This document shows, in pieces, positions 22,382 through 32,431 of a stretch of DNA of 32,431 bases (within the stretch, counting starts at the first letter, position 1; each line of letters begins with the position of its first letter). The DNA is from Nephromyces sp. MM_2019 (lineage: Eukaryota > Apicomplexa > Aconoidasida > Nephromycida). The translations under genes and the position numbers were made by a program. The notes beneath the pieces were generated by a model. That model was not told the DNA's origin. It saw nothing but the letters and a program-made list of their open reading frames with translations, and searched no databases. The stretch is taken from contig JADHZB010001984.1 of NCBI GenBank assembly GCA_015657535.1, forward strand, positions 1 to 32,431, in the 5' to 3' direction.

Positions 22382-23318
22382 TTGAAATATTTTTCAAAAA
22401 GAAAAGCTGCCATACTATCACCCAAGGGTGAAGCCACATGGGAGAGGTTCACTGCAGCTTACATACGCTGAAACCTTTATGGCAGTGCATCTCAGGAAGT
22501 GCACTAAAAGCGTAATTGTCAACCCTTGTTTAAGACGCTGAAATTTTCAATATTTAAAAAACTTTGCGGCTACTGGAAGTGCTAAATCACAAAAAAATTC
22601 TGTACAAATCATTTTGGCTGTGTACGTACTTCTAAAATATTTGCTATAACATTTGAGCAGGCAAAGAAGCCAAAACATGCTCTGTTGAAAACCAGGGGTT
22701 TTTCATGTCATTTTCTGATACATTATTAGTTATAATAGCGGCAGCCGCCGATGCAATTTCTTTCTTACTTTTTACCAGCTGTAACTATACATTAGCAGGC
22801 CTTTAATTCATGTAAATGCAGTTGAAAAATAAAACGAAAAATACGGGTTGCACTATATCAACAACAAGCAGAAAGCTTGATTCATGATGCTTTGTGGATG
22901 CTCCAGGCCCAAGAAAAAAAATTCATGTAACTGTCCACATATAGGTTCAGCATTTTTCTGAAGTAAGCGTGGATATTACTAGTAATTATGTTATTAAACT
23001 TTTTACTGTGGATATAAGGCGAACAGCAACAAAGGACACCTTAATCAAAGCGGAGCAGAGACATTACATCTTTAATTTGCTGTACCAGGCTACTTGAGGG
23101 TATGTGCAAATGATTCCATTCATAAAAAATATCATATAAAAACAGCCGACAAATTTTGCACGCAAATTTCCACCTAGATGACTGGAGTAGTTTCTTGTAT
23201 CAATTATACGTTGCGTATTCTTTTTTCTTTCCCGTAGAAACGACTGCTTCTAGGGTCAGCCAAAAACTTGTGAACACTTGCATCACCTTCATTTCAACGG
23301 AAAATTAATATAGGTGGG
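22382..23318. other. No gene seen
   Basis: Balanced AT-rich sequence without repeats or paired splice signals on either strand. Confidence 0.4.
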
Positions 23319-23492
23319 TCATCTTCCGTCTGAGGAAGAGAATGCTACCACCTCGAGTTCCAGCTCCTCGAATATGGATGAAGCGTAAGGGTAGACACGT
23401 AGGTCTGCGTTATCTAATACTGTCCGTGTTGAACCCTGCGCGTTCGCTGCTCCAAAGCATAGCTTATCACTGCAAATATCCGCATCACTTGT
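23319..23492 (-). CDS. Candidate exon, secreted-like, unknown
   Basis: After ATACCTAG the minus frame from 23492 is open for 57 codons to TGA. It reads TSDADICSDKLCFGAANAQG, then TRTVLDNADLRVYPYASSIF and EELELEVVAFSSSDGR. Alternating polar/apolar residues suggest beta strands, and there are two Cys. It is probably part of the same gene as the blocks up to 25160. No family recognised. Confidence 0.4.
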   Translation of the reverse strand, partial: TSDADICSDKLCFGAANAQGSTRTVLDNADLRVYPYASSIFEELELEVVAFSSSDGR

Positions 23493-23874
23493 CTAGGTAT
23501 ATTTTATCTTTTTATATTATATATAAGAAAGACTCACGCAATATGCTCATGCCATTATTCTTCCATGTGTTTTTTTCTGGTATGCTCTAAGGTTGTTTGG
23601 CTAATTAGAAAAAGCTAGGATTTCTCTAATATGAGTCTCCGCAATCATCCTCTTCTTCTGTACTGATGGCTGCTCTATGGCCTCACTACTTTTCCCTCTA
23701 CTTTACGCACTCTTCAATGATTTTTTTTATAGTTTATTTGCTATCTACTAAGTGTCCTAAATATGTAGATATTTTCTTTATCTTTCAAAACGTAATTATT
23801 TCAGACGTATTTCCTCGCTTTTATGCATACTTTCGCAGCGCATATAGAGATACAAGAGGCATATTAAGCTAATG

Positions 23875-25162
23875 TTATTTGAGGAATAAGACTAAGCTTC
23901 GGTTAATATTTTTAGCTTCTAAGCAAAGTAATGTGTTCTGAGCGGTAGAGTAGTAGCACCAGATGAATATCGTGCTCACAGGGGGATATTTGTATTGAAA
24001 ATTAGGCTCGTTGAAACTAAAGCGTTTGCCTAACCTTTCGGATTTGCCGCAGAGGTCCAGAGGATTCACGTTTAGCCACGCTTCGGAGTATCAGAAGGAC
24101 ATCAAGGCAAACGGTATCCAGTATACATTACTTGAACAGGTAGTTTAGCACGGTTACCTAGTTCTTCGACGTTCTCCCTCTATACGTATTCTGTAGGAAG
24201 TTTCAGCATCTGTTAACGTATCGACGGAGCATTAACTACGCATCATCGCTCAAAGTGTATCCGGTTTACTACAGAAGCCACCTTCATGCGAGAGCAATAA
24301 CCAGCGGAAATTGAAGTAACCGCGCCTTAGCTGCATTTCCAGCCCTAAGGGTAAACGAATATCTCCTTCCTTCGAAAGGGTAACCTGCTATCATTAAAGG
24401 TCATGTGAATTCTAATGCTGAAATTAGAGCGCATGCTAATTAGGCTACGAAATGCGAGGAAATAGCCGTAATGGAACTCGCGGAAGCATTCACATATATC
24501 GGCGGGTGGCACCGAATGATGTTTCCATTGCCCAAAATTCTGAGGTTAGTACAAATAGGCCACTCATAGAGATTGTGTCTACCAGTTAGTAGGCTAGGAT
24601 TAGCCCTTCCCTCAGGTGTATTAGCGAGTTACACTGGAACTACCCCACGCAGAAATGATCTATGGCGCAGAGCAGAATCCCAAGGTTCACTACCGAAGGC
24701 ACTAGGTATCAAAGCCAAGCTCGATCCCTGAATGCCAGTAGTCCCTGCTAATAATGCTTTGAATTATTCCTCAGCAAAAAAAAACTGACCCCTTGCCGCA
24801 GTATATGCGTCAGGAAATATTTAGAAGCCTCCTCTCTATTCTAGATATATTCTGTAGCACTCAGATGGAAACTAAAAGTCTCAGTCCTCCGGATACCCTA
24901 CGCAAGACTCGTAGTGGTGCTAGCTTAAGGTCGCAGGTAGCCATGTTGCCGTTACTGATTTCATTGCGATTGTGGCAACTAATTCAGCTCCTAGTACCAC
25001 GAACTAACCTTAGTCTTAGTGTTAATAATGACACTATTACACCAATTGATTTACTGCTAATATTGCATTTTAACAGCGGCACTGATTGATCCCAGAGCTA
25101 GTGAAAGCGAATCCCCGATTGTAGATGTTGGCCAAACCCACGGGACGCTTCAGCAGCATAGA
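23875..25162 (-). CDS. Cluster of minus-strand coding-like blocks (gene or pseudogene)
   Basis: Successive open, protein-like blocks: 25162 (MLLKRPVGLANIYNRGFAFT), about 24980-24895 (NGNMATCDLKLAPLRVLR), 24539-24345 (NFGQWKHHSVPPADICECFR, then EFHYGYFLAFRSLISMRSNF), 24344-24290 (LEMQLRRGYFNFRWLLLSHE), about 24218-24160 (AETSYRIRIEGERRRT) and 24080-23875 (LNVNPLDLCGKSERLGKRFS, then FNEPNFQYKYPPVSTIFIWC, stop TAA). Some adjacent phases agree, but one implied intron is only about 40 bases unless an earlier donor (TTC|GTAGCC) is used. The region lacks the TG repeats that fill other introns. It is either a compact multi-exon gene or a decaying one. Aromatic and cysteine content suggests an extracellular beta-rich product. 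No family recognised. Confidence 0.4.
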
Positions 25163-25504
25163 AATTACGACGCAAGACAAAGTATAAAAGTGCCATCCAG
25201 TTTTTCACGAAAATTAAGCTCCGCTAGTTCTCTTTAGCTATTGAAGAAAGAAGCAAATACAACAGAAAAGTTCTGCTTTGAAGTTATGAGAACCACCAAC
25301 CTCCCTGGTAAATATACGATTAGAACAAACACAAATCGCACGGAGTAGTACAGTTCACTCAGCTTACATGTTGAGATAAAGCATGGCATAGTGCAAAGCA
25401 TCTTAAGCGGACTTATAATATATATCCAGAGTTGAAAAGTAAAACACTTAGACAAGGCGGTGACCGTTACACTGACGTGGCAGTAATACCAATTACAACG
25501 GCAA

Positions 25505-25868
25505 TCACCGTCCAAAACTACCTGTGAGCATATTATTAACCATGAGCAAAGGACCCAGCTCTGTCTTCACATATAAATAGTTGCCTCTCAGAATGCGTAC
25601 ATAATTTACAAGGTAAATATATGCATAAAGTAAATATATGCCCACGAGCTAAACAACCACAAGCCAGTTAGTCACGCAGTAGATTTGGGCGAAGCAATTG
25701 CTTACCTGTGTACGCAGAATATTCAGCATGAAAGTTATAGGAGCAAGCGTAACATTTCAAGTTGAAGCATTCCTGTGTAGCTGCCTGTGTGATTGTTCTT
25801 GGCTCGGTAAAACAAAAAAAATTCGGCTCACTCCAGACAGAAACAAGAGAAGTAGCAACTAGAATCAT
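25505..25868 (-). CDS. Candidate small secreted Cys-containing protein
   Basis: Exon 25868-25706 begins MILVATSLVSVWSEPNFFCF, a short signal-peptide-like start. It continues TQECFNLKCYACSYNFHAEY and ends at a strong donor ACAG|GTAAGC. Exon 25584-25505 joins in phase (NYLYVKTELGPLLMVNNMLT, GSFGR, stop TGA), giving about 79 residues. Alternatively the second exon leaves at ACAG|GTAGTT (25522) into further exons. The frame from 25521 is open and reads VVLDGDCRCNWYYCHVSVTV, but splicing to it from 25541 would need an impossible 19-base intron. No family recognised. Confidence 0.35.
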
Positions 25869-26329
25869 CTAGAACTTTTCGGGCGTGCTAATATGACTTA
25901 AATATTCACAGTTATTTTTTAGTGTCTCAAGGATACAAGATTTTTCAAGGCATCGCGACGAACAGGCAAGTAGCATGCACGGAATTTGTCAGCAGGAAAA
26001 TCTCCTACTTGTCAGCTTAGGCGACATAAAAATAAGGCGTCTATATCAGAACTTTTCCCCTCACGGCGAGCAAAGTGGGAAAATGCCAAAAACGACTCAG
26101 CACTTAATCACGAATGTGCAAAATAATATTGAAAGCTTTATTCAAGCATAGGTAAATACACCTTATTCACACATTCCCATAAGATTACAACCTCAAAGCG
26201 CGTATATGTAACAAGCCCAAAAGCAATATTTTGCTGATAGCTACGCAAAAGCTTCAATAAAGGAGGACCCTGTGCAAAGGCTTACGCACAAAAAATCTCC
26301 ATCTACCTCGTTTTTCTAATAAAAAAGGG
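25869..26329. other. No gene seen
   Basis: AT-rich sequence; no paired splice signals or repeats found. Confidence 0.4.
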
Positions 26330-26640
26330 GTAGACGGGGATTTTTGTTTATTATTAAGAAGTTTTATTCTTGCAACTAAGATGATTTTTTGAACAAATTT
26401 ATATCTAACTATAGTTTCTTGAACTTGTATTCTTTTAACTACTATTTTATGATTAAAAAACGAGCAGTAATAGCTTTAGTAGATAATTATTCTCTATATA
26501 GGAAAAACACTAAGTTGTTTCCTAATCTTTCAACAATTTTAGCAGAAGATTTAGGAACAGAAAATTTCAATTCACGCAAAGCTATATAAATACTTCTTAT
26601 TAAATCAATAAGCTTTCCATCTTCTATTTAGGAATAGAGA
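26330..26640. other. AT-rich island with coding-like frames
   Basis: Roughly three-quarters A/T, clearly above the flanks. On the minus strand one frame reads GKLIDLIRSIYIALRELKFS then a stop (near 26488). A second frame, one base shifted, reads KRIQVQETIVRYKFVQKIIL then VARIKLLNNKQKS and RGRWRFFVRK, stopping near 26250. Lys/Ile/Asn-rich use of AAA, ATT and TTA codons resembles plastid genes. The plus strand also has an open frame at 26389-26589. Could be a plastid-derived insertion with a frameshift, or ordinary AT-rich exons. Confidence 0.3.
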
Positions 26641-27132
26641 TGATTGTTTTCTGGAGGAAAATGTAAGTACAACCTCAGCAAACACTAGGGATTTCCTAGT
26701 GAAAAGCTGGGGGGTTAAGCTTAGGGGTATGGTTCGCTGGATATATCAGCAACTACTCGTTTAAAAATAAATCGATATTCTATTAGTTTATCGTTTCCAC
26801 CTTTTAGATTAAGAGCTTTATAAATCATAGTTTGCTAGTATGTAATTATCCTTACCCTTATAATGGATGCAAACAAACAAGCAAATATGTTGAACATAAA
26901 CAGGAATAGCCCCTGTGCTGCAGAGTATCAGCATTCTCAAAGAAAAGCCTCATTACATGCCAAGCACGGTTGAACATGCTGAAAACGTATAAGTAGAATA
27001 GATTCCCACAAAAAACCCTTTTTGCCAATTCAACAGGTCTGAGTTAATCCTCGTACGTTTTCAGAAAACATGATAATCTAGATAGCTAAGCAAGTTCCTT
27101 CGTGGTATACAAGAATAACACGCTTTCGTGAT
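26641..27132. other. No gene seen
   Basis: AT-rich spacer without supported features. Confidence 0.4.
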
Positions 27133-27232
27133 GATTAAATCTCATGATTTACAGGTAAATTCCAACCAAAAATACCTCAAAAGCGGTGATTAGATCTCAA
27201 GATTTATAGGCTACCTCCAACCAAAAAACCGC
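27133..27232. repeat. 55-base tandem duplication
   Basis: GATTAAATCTCATGATTTA at 27133 and GATTAGATCTCAAGATTTA at 27188, each followed by a CCAACCAAAAA block. Lies 3' of the TRAPPC13-like gene. Confidence 0.75.
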
Positions 27233-27467
27233 ACAAAGTTTATGCACACTACAACATAGGCATAAATGTCATCAATACAAACAAAAAAACAGCATAGCAT
27301 TCAAATTGTGCACTTTTCATTGTAAATTTTATGCCTAAACTGCAATCCAATCTCCTCGGAAATTGAATAATTCGGTATTACTGCAGTAACTTATTTATGT
27401 TGATCTTAATAACATAGCTGGTAAGTCACATATTATCAGGAAGCCCCAACGCTATAGGGCTAAATTA

Positions 27468-30400
27468 TCAAATCAAGTTTGACTTCAGCTTACACCCCTC
27501 CAATGACGTGGAAAGCAGGTAGAATTTATCACTGATAATATCTCTGGCTAAGAAATCAGGGATATCCTCCAGAATTTCTTTCCCCTTTATATCCATTGAT
27601 TCTTTGTCAGCATCATCATCGAATACACTGTAATCGATACTAAAGTTTACTGCTTCCGCAGGGGATACCCGACTAAGAAAAAGAAGCAGAAAATCAAGCA
27701 GAGGGGAAGAAAGCGTACATGAAAGAAGTAAAGCGAGGTTAGTACCTAGCTAGTTGAACTAAGTGTAAAGCTTGATTTAGGTTTAAGCTCGTTTTTCTTG
27801 ATTCTGAGGATACTCTTTAAATACAATTAGGAGGCATACACGTATGTGAGTGAGCATATAAATAGCCGTGCCTTGTATATAAAATAGCCTAGCACACAAA
27901 TTAGCTTTGTTTCTACGACGAATTCATTTTCCATACTGCTAAGCAATAATATAGGGAAACAGCTTCTTTCCCCTTCACTAAGCAAGGAATACTATGATAC
28001 TCTCAAAACCCGGCTGTGTAGAGCTTGTATATCCTCAACGATCTTGGACTCAGCATCAAAACTTCAAGGACGCTGCACCTTTCGTACACATAAAAACTTT
28101 CAGAAGCATCGCTATAGGCGGTAGAAAGCTATACACACAAGCCTTTCCAGCAGTCTCCTAACTATGGCAGACAGCATGGTCAAACTACAAGCTTTAGGAA
28201 AAACAGGAATATCCTCGAGTGTGCGTGAGCTTGTGTGTGAGTGAGTTTGGGTGTGCGCGTGCTTATGTGCGCGCCTTTTTTTCGAGAGCTTGGCTGCGCA
28301 GGAGCTTGTGTGTGTGTGCACTATTGCGTGTGATAGTTTGCGTGCGCTTCAAGATGAGAATCTATTTTTTTCATTATCTGCATCTGCGTCAAGGAGTTTA
28401 CACTTGTTTGTATCTCAATCCACACAAGTGAGTCCACGTAGGCATCAATATATCAGTATGTGTGTAGTGCATGCTCACATGTGCCCCTGGCAGCGTCTGA
28501 GCTAGAGCGTGTGTTCCGGAACCTATGCTACGTTAGAGCATGCGTATATTGGTGCATATGCTATAGTGCGTGTGTTCGCATGTGTGTGTGAGAATGTGCG
28601 CGTATCTCAGCCTATCTACCCGAATGTGGGTCCATATTTATATCTAGAAAAGCACGCAGAGGCACTACGCAAGCAAAACCTTCACTAACTACACGCACAC
28701 GCACACACGCATGACAAGAACATGCTATATAGCTTACCCAACGTAAACGGACTTCTGCACTGGTATGGCGGTTTTTATTGAGTCTTTGCTAGAGGAAAGA
28801 GGAAGAGCAGGAAACCAGAGGGTTTCCGGCAACATTTCCAGCATCTCCCAGACATTTCTTGATAGTAAGATTTCCAGCTCAAACAGTGCGTTGCTGTAGT
28901 TGCTCAATGAGTAGCTCACTGTGAAAGTTGATGAGTTAAAAGGATTCCTTCTGATTGCTGAAGAAGAGGAAAAGACATAAAGTTATTAAAGGGGAAATTG
29001 TAGACAAAATTTGGTGGTTTTTGGGTTTTTGCTGACCATGAATAATCAAGATGAGGAGGAAGCATGCATTCCTGAACTAGTAGATTCGAAGGGGCTTAGA
29101 AAAATATGTTAGTTTCCACGAGTTCCTTAATTTCGGAGAAAAACAAGTTTTTTGAGTATCCTGGCAGCATGATAACCAAAGAAGATGTATGTACACACGC
29201 ATTACACGCATTTAAAGGCAAAAAACGCGTTAGATGAGCTATCCCACAAAAAAAGCTTGAATAGCATATGGAAGACGAAGTAGTAGCAACACACGCATAT
29301 AGGGAAAAAGAAACAGCCGCGACACAAAAGTTTATAAGGAAGAAGTAGTGGTAGTAACACACACATCCATAGAGAAGCAGTATCACATATACTTACAGGA
29401 AAGAAGAAGTAGTAGCACTAAAACACCCATGTCTATAGAGAAGAACCACCACAACATAAAAATATATATATGCACACAAACTAACCATACACACGAACTT
29501 CTAAGATAGATTTCCGCTTGTTCGAGTCTAGTTCACCATAGTTGATGGTAAACTGTGCCAAAACAAAGCGGCTTTTTGCTTCTGTAAAAAATGACCTAAA
29601 AAGCAGAGAGATAGAGTCACGGTGTACGCACACCCCACATCACGGCAAAGAATGATGAACCAAGGGAGCCTCTAATGTATATTCGATTATATTACGCAGC
29701 TCAAAACCAATGAAATAGCATGAAAATAAACCTTAAAAAGAGGTTTTTCATAGCTAAGACCTTCATCCATTCATCCGGTTGTGTGTGCCATTTGAGATGC
29801 AACTGGGCTGTTTTCCTAATATAAAAAAAATTTCCACCATACAGAACTCTTTCTAGAGCTCCAGAGAGTGTTGCATAAAAGCTCGTTTAACCTGCTATAA
29901 GAGTTCCACACACAGACTATGCATAGAAAATTAACACACCTTTCGAGAAAAAACGCTTCAGTGTACATACACTGACCAGTTTTCAAGCAGAAAAATCCCC
30001 AAACGCTGCTCGTTAACGCCGCCTCTAATATCTTATCCCATTCCTACCAGCTCACCAATTCAAGGTAATTTCAATATCAGAATCTGCCATGTGTGCGTGC
30101 CGGTTGGCATTCACTGGAAGAAGAGTATCTACAGCATCTTCAGCTACTCCTTTGGACAATTCTTCAGGCTTAGATAGTTCAGCCGAATTTGCGGGCGTTT
30201 CAGCGCCAATCAGAGGATTTAAACGACTACTGCTGTAGGCTACAAAGGCTAGTCCCACAACCTCGTCAGGCTGAAGCACTATCTCATCATTTTCCTGAAG
30301 TTGATTCCACACAAACACACAGAAATTCACGTGGAAATGCGAGAAAACTAGTAGCAAAGGGATGAGAAGGTAAGGATGTACAGAAAAAGGGCTTTTGAGT

Positions 30401-31538
30401 TGCTTTTAAATTCTTTTCACGCACCATATTAAACTCGCACACACTTTAAAACGCACACACATACAAATTCACAAGCACACACATTATTTCTGGAAAGCTG
30501 AAACCCGCATATATTCTACAATTTATGCTTAAGCACATGTTCTACACATATGCATCTGTTCAGAGGTTAGAATCCATACAAGCACACAACCGGAACAGAG
30601 AGAAATACCACACCACAGAGACAAATGAGCATATGCACACACACATAACAAAGAGAAAAACTGAGCACCATAGATGAACGAGCAAGCATACACATACACA
30701 CACACACACACACACAGAAAACAGAGCAAAAGTACACAGCACAGACGAATAAACACAGACACATGCACACACAGGACGAATCAGCTCAACAGTTTGACTA
30801 GCTTACCGCATGCCAAGGATGAAAGTCCCTTAATTCAATGTTTGAGATTCGCAGGGCAATATCTTAGCAAAGCAGCAACGACAAAACTAGTATATTGAGC
30901 ACAGAGTGCAAGTGGTAACACAAACACATTAAGATGTTTCGCGTGTGTGCAACAGGAGCTAACTGCAAAAAGATCAAAAAGGCATTGACCAAGCAAAAAA
31001 GCAGTGTACGTACACTGCAGAGAAACGCATTTCATAGGCTTGAAGCTCATAAGGAGCACATGAAACGCACACTTAGAAGGCAAAAGATTAGGGTATGAAA
31101 AAAGGCAGAAAATTAGCCGCACACACACGAATATCCAAAGTCCGGTTTACTTACGCTTATAAAAACAAAAAAAGCGAGAGTCGACACTGAACACACACAC
31201 ACCCACAATGGTTATACAACAAGCAAACAATAGCCACAGCAGAAGCAGCCAGGCTTTACAAGCAGTTCGATTATGCAGTAATCACAACATAGTAAGGCTT
31301 AAAGTGCAATCAAGCTTCAAACAACACACACACCTGCAGTATTATTGAGCTGAAAGTAGAGGAAATTGCCAGTATAGTAAACTGACGACAATACAAGAGG
31401 ATATCCTGTCTTCCACTTGAAAGTCTCCTTGTATAAAAGCTGCTTGGGAAGGTGTGCGTGTGTGTGCGAAGAGCTGAAAGTTTGAAGACGATTTAGAATA
31501 GCTTCATTCAAAATTTCACTGCGGTTCTGATTGAGTTC
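27468..31538 (-). CDS. TRAPPC13-like TRAPP complex subunit, 5' incomplete
   Basis: Minus-strand exons: 31538-31334, 30862-30807, 30294-30056, 29815-29732, 29595-29486, 28957-28738, 27672-27468 (stop TGA). All junctions keep phase and sites are strong (CTCTTTAG, CTTCTTCAG, GTAAGC, GTGAGC, GTTAGT). About 372 residues are recovered; the family is about 420. The order of motifs fits TRAPPC13 (DUF974): LLYKETFKWKTGYPLVLSS (family: basic-aromatic, FKF, PL), then LYFQLNNTADIALRISNIEL (beta strand, N-x-T), IVLQPDEVVGLAF (LQP turn), DIEITLNWKT (family: LDIVWKT) and NPFNSSTFTVSYSLSNYSNA (family: EPFHITCKITN). These are beta-sandwich domains of the Golgi/ER vesicle-tethering complex TRAPP. The acidic insert after AYSSS is unusual. 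Family call is from memory of motifs, without a search. No initiation codon or first exon found. Confidence 0.6.
28200..28620. other. TG-rich part of an intron of the TRAPPC13-like gene
   Basis: Lies between exons 28957-28738 and 27672-27468. Contains GTGTGTG blocks near 28220-28260, 28305-28320 and 28570-28600. No exon is supported here on the plus strand. Confidence 0.5.
29096..29160 (-). CDS. Possible alternative exon of the TRAPPC13-like gene
   Basis: After GTTATCATGCTGCCAG the frame reads YSKNLFFSEIKELVETNIFF then TAA. It has the same entry phase (1) as the exon at 28957, so it could be spliced after 29486 instead of it. It would end the protein early. It has no good donor, so it is a possible alternative 3' exon or chance. 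Confidence 0.25.
29272..29457. repeat. Intronic minisatellite, about 62-base unit, three copies
   Basis: Copies start near 29274, 29338 and 29402. Each has GAAGAAGTAGTAGCA, a CACACA block and CATAGAGAAG. Inside an intron of the TRAPPC13-like gene. Confidence 0.7.
29959..29974. promoter_or_regulatory. Variant of the GTGTAC palindrome
   Basis: CAGTGTA-CA-TACACTG: perfect 7-base arms around CA where the other copies have CG. Lies in the intron between exons 30294-30056 and 29815-29732. Confidence 0.35.
30640..30770. repeat. CACACA-rich simple repeat
   Basis: Degenerate CA repeat with a pure CACACA run at about 30695-30716, inside an intron of the TRAPPC13-like gene. Frames called here are repeat artefacts. 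Confidence 0.8.
31001..31018. promoter_or_regulatory. Palindrome GCAGTGTACGTACACTGC, copy 3
   Basis: Perfect 18-base palindrome around GTGTACGTACAC (31004-31015), the longest of the three copies. Sits in the intron between exons 31538-31334 and 30862-30807. Confidence 0.45.
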
Positions 31539-31796
31539 CTAAAGAGCAAGGAGCAGGCACATCATCACAGGGGAGGGGGAGGAGGGTTTAAGATGATCGA
31601 GTTGCGTCATAGGGGCGTATGTGTGTTGGGGGATGTAGGAAGAGGAGCGCGTGCGTTGGTGGTGGACGTAGGCAGAGGAGTGTGTGCGGGGATAAAAGTA
31701 AAAGGTTGTATATACCCATGTGATGCAGAAAAATGTGTGTTAATGTGCAAGCTTATACAGCACGGTATCCATAAAGCAGTCACTATCCTTAGAATG

Positions 31797-31835
31797 CACA
31801 CATCATTATATCAAGTGATGATATAATGATGTGTG
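31797..31835. other. Perfect hairpin, 17-base stem and 5-base loop
   Basis: CACACATCATTATATCA (31797-31813), loop AGTGA, then TGATATAATGATGTGTG (31819-31835), its exact complement. A stem this long could be a structured RNA, a cruciform or the footprint of a small inverted-repeat element. No transposase or target duplication seen. Confidence 0.75.
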
Positions 31836-31869
31836 TGTCATTCAGAGATTTGTGTGGCTTGCTGTGTGT

Positions 31870-32037
31870 GAAAGTAGAAGTGCACCACTGGGAAGCTCAC
31901 AGCTTCGCATCGAGCTCTAATCACTGCAGACTTAAAACTGGCGAATTAGCAGCAGAAATTCCCTTGAAGAATGTCTTTGGCAGTGGCTACACAATAGAGA
32001 ATACTGAGTGCGTTGCTGTTCCCACTAGCAGGCTACA
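31870..32037 (+). CDS. Candidate plus-strand exon, unknown
   Basis: Open frame reading VEVHHWEAHSFASSSNHCRL, then KTGELAAEIPLKNVFGSGYT and IENTECVAVPTSRLH, possibly ending at ACAT|GTAATA (32037). It is followed by CACACA sequence with a stop at 32102-32104. Composition is protein-like and the minus strand has stops. No clean acceptor seen upstream. No family recognised. Confidence 0.3.
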
Positions 32038-32369
32038 TGTAATATTGGAGACAAGCCATAACTCTATACTCATACACACAAAAAACACGTTATCGCGTAA
32101 TTAGCCTTAAAATGTTGCGTAGCACCACCTCCCTCCACATTGCAGCAGCAAGCCTGTACAACCTCCCAAAAAAATCCCAACGGTATACACCAAGCCCCTC
32201 ACAGTAGAACTATGAAATCCATCGCTATGCAAACTCTCATACACCCTCCACAAGCCGCTAACTCAACAAGCCATACACGCATCATATAGAATCCCCTTAA
32301 ACTATTCACAAAAACTCCCAAAGAACACCTTCGTGAAAGCTTTAAAACTCCATCCAAATAAACACCAAA

Positions 32370-32431
32370 ACACACCCCAAAAATGCCCAAAAATGCCCAA
32401 AAACCCTTAAACCCCCCAAAAATGCCCCAAA
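32370..32431. repeat. CCCAAAAATG repeat at right edge
   Basis: About five imperfect copies of CCCAAAAATG, some as CCCTTAAA or CCCCCCAAAAATG. The array reaches the window edge. It resembles but is not a telomeric CCCTAAA repeat. Confidence 0.7.

Noticed and set aside
24000..25200. Mitochondrial DNA insertion with fragmented rRNA
   Set aside because: The compact, repeat-free composition suggested organelle DNA, but no conserved rRNA motif or cob/cox reading was found. The minus strand instead reads as protein-like blocks with splice signals.
29500..29540. tRNA T-loop-like TTGTTCGAGTC
   Set aside because: No paired stems or anticodon arm around it, and it lies within a coding exon.
31155..31186. 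Small exon (STLAFFVFIS) in the TRAPPC13-like gene
   Set aside because: Good splice sites, but it ends in phase 0 while the next exon needs phase 1. Skipping it restores phase and a continuous beta strand.
32370..32431. Telomere
   Set aside because: The unit is CCCAAAAATG rather than a regular CCCTAAA repeat, with only one CCCTTAAA-like match.

Overview
The window is intron-rich eukaryotic DNA, not bacterial. Coding evidence comes as short open blocks (30-240 bases) between GT...AG signals with matching reading phases. The spaces are filled with TGTGTG/CACACA microsatellites and minisatellites, and there are no operons or ribosome binding sites. Base composition is about 40% GC by eye. I read it as an intron-rich protist, possibly an alveolate. 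An apicomplexan is only a guess, and the CAG-rich runs typical of Eimeria are absent. I could run no splice predictor or database search. Gene models were built by hand from splice sites and phase continuity.

Layout. 1-3300: TG-rich tandem repeats including a ~120-base (TG)n tract, with a few candidate exons on either strand. 3350-5418: fragments of a plus-strand gene ending in a stop at 5418. 5920-6411: a plus-strand ORF carrying a 39-base tandem repeat. 6500-8473: a complete three-exon plus-strand gene for a 101-residue twin CX9C (CHCH) protein, the best-supported model here. 8848-9870: the 3' exons of another plus-strand gene, followed by ambiguous exons to 10995.

11646-20516: a minus-strand gene of at least nine exons. 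One 3.2-kb exon encodes a long acidic region with three 53-residue repeats. It is followed by small exons encoding a glycine-rich membrane region and a short tail. All eight junctions from 20516 to 11646 are in phase. Possible 5' exons lie up to about 22381. 23319-25868: a cluster of protein-like minus-strand blocks, including a candidate first exon with a signal peptide. 26330-26640: an AT-rich island. 27468-31538: a minus-strand gene of at least eight exons whose product resembles TRAPPC13, a subunit of the TRAPP vesicle-tethering complex; its 5' end is not found. 31590-32431: repeats, a perfect hairpin and one candidate plus-strand exon.

No tRNA, rRNA, CRISPR or transposase was seen. The genes look functionally unrelated (mitochondrial intermembrane space, membrane/secretory, vesicle tethering), as expected for a nuclear chromosome segment. 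The most unusual items are the large repeat-bearing membrane-protein gene, a palindrome (GTGTACGTACAC) found three times, and near-universal seeding of minisatellites by TG/CA cores.
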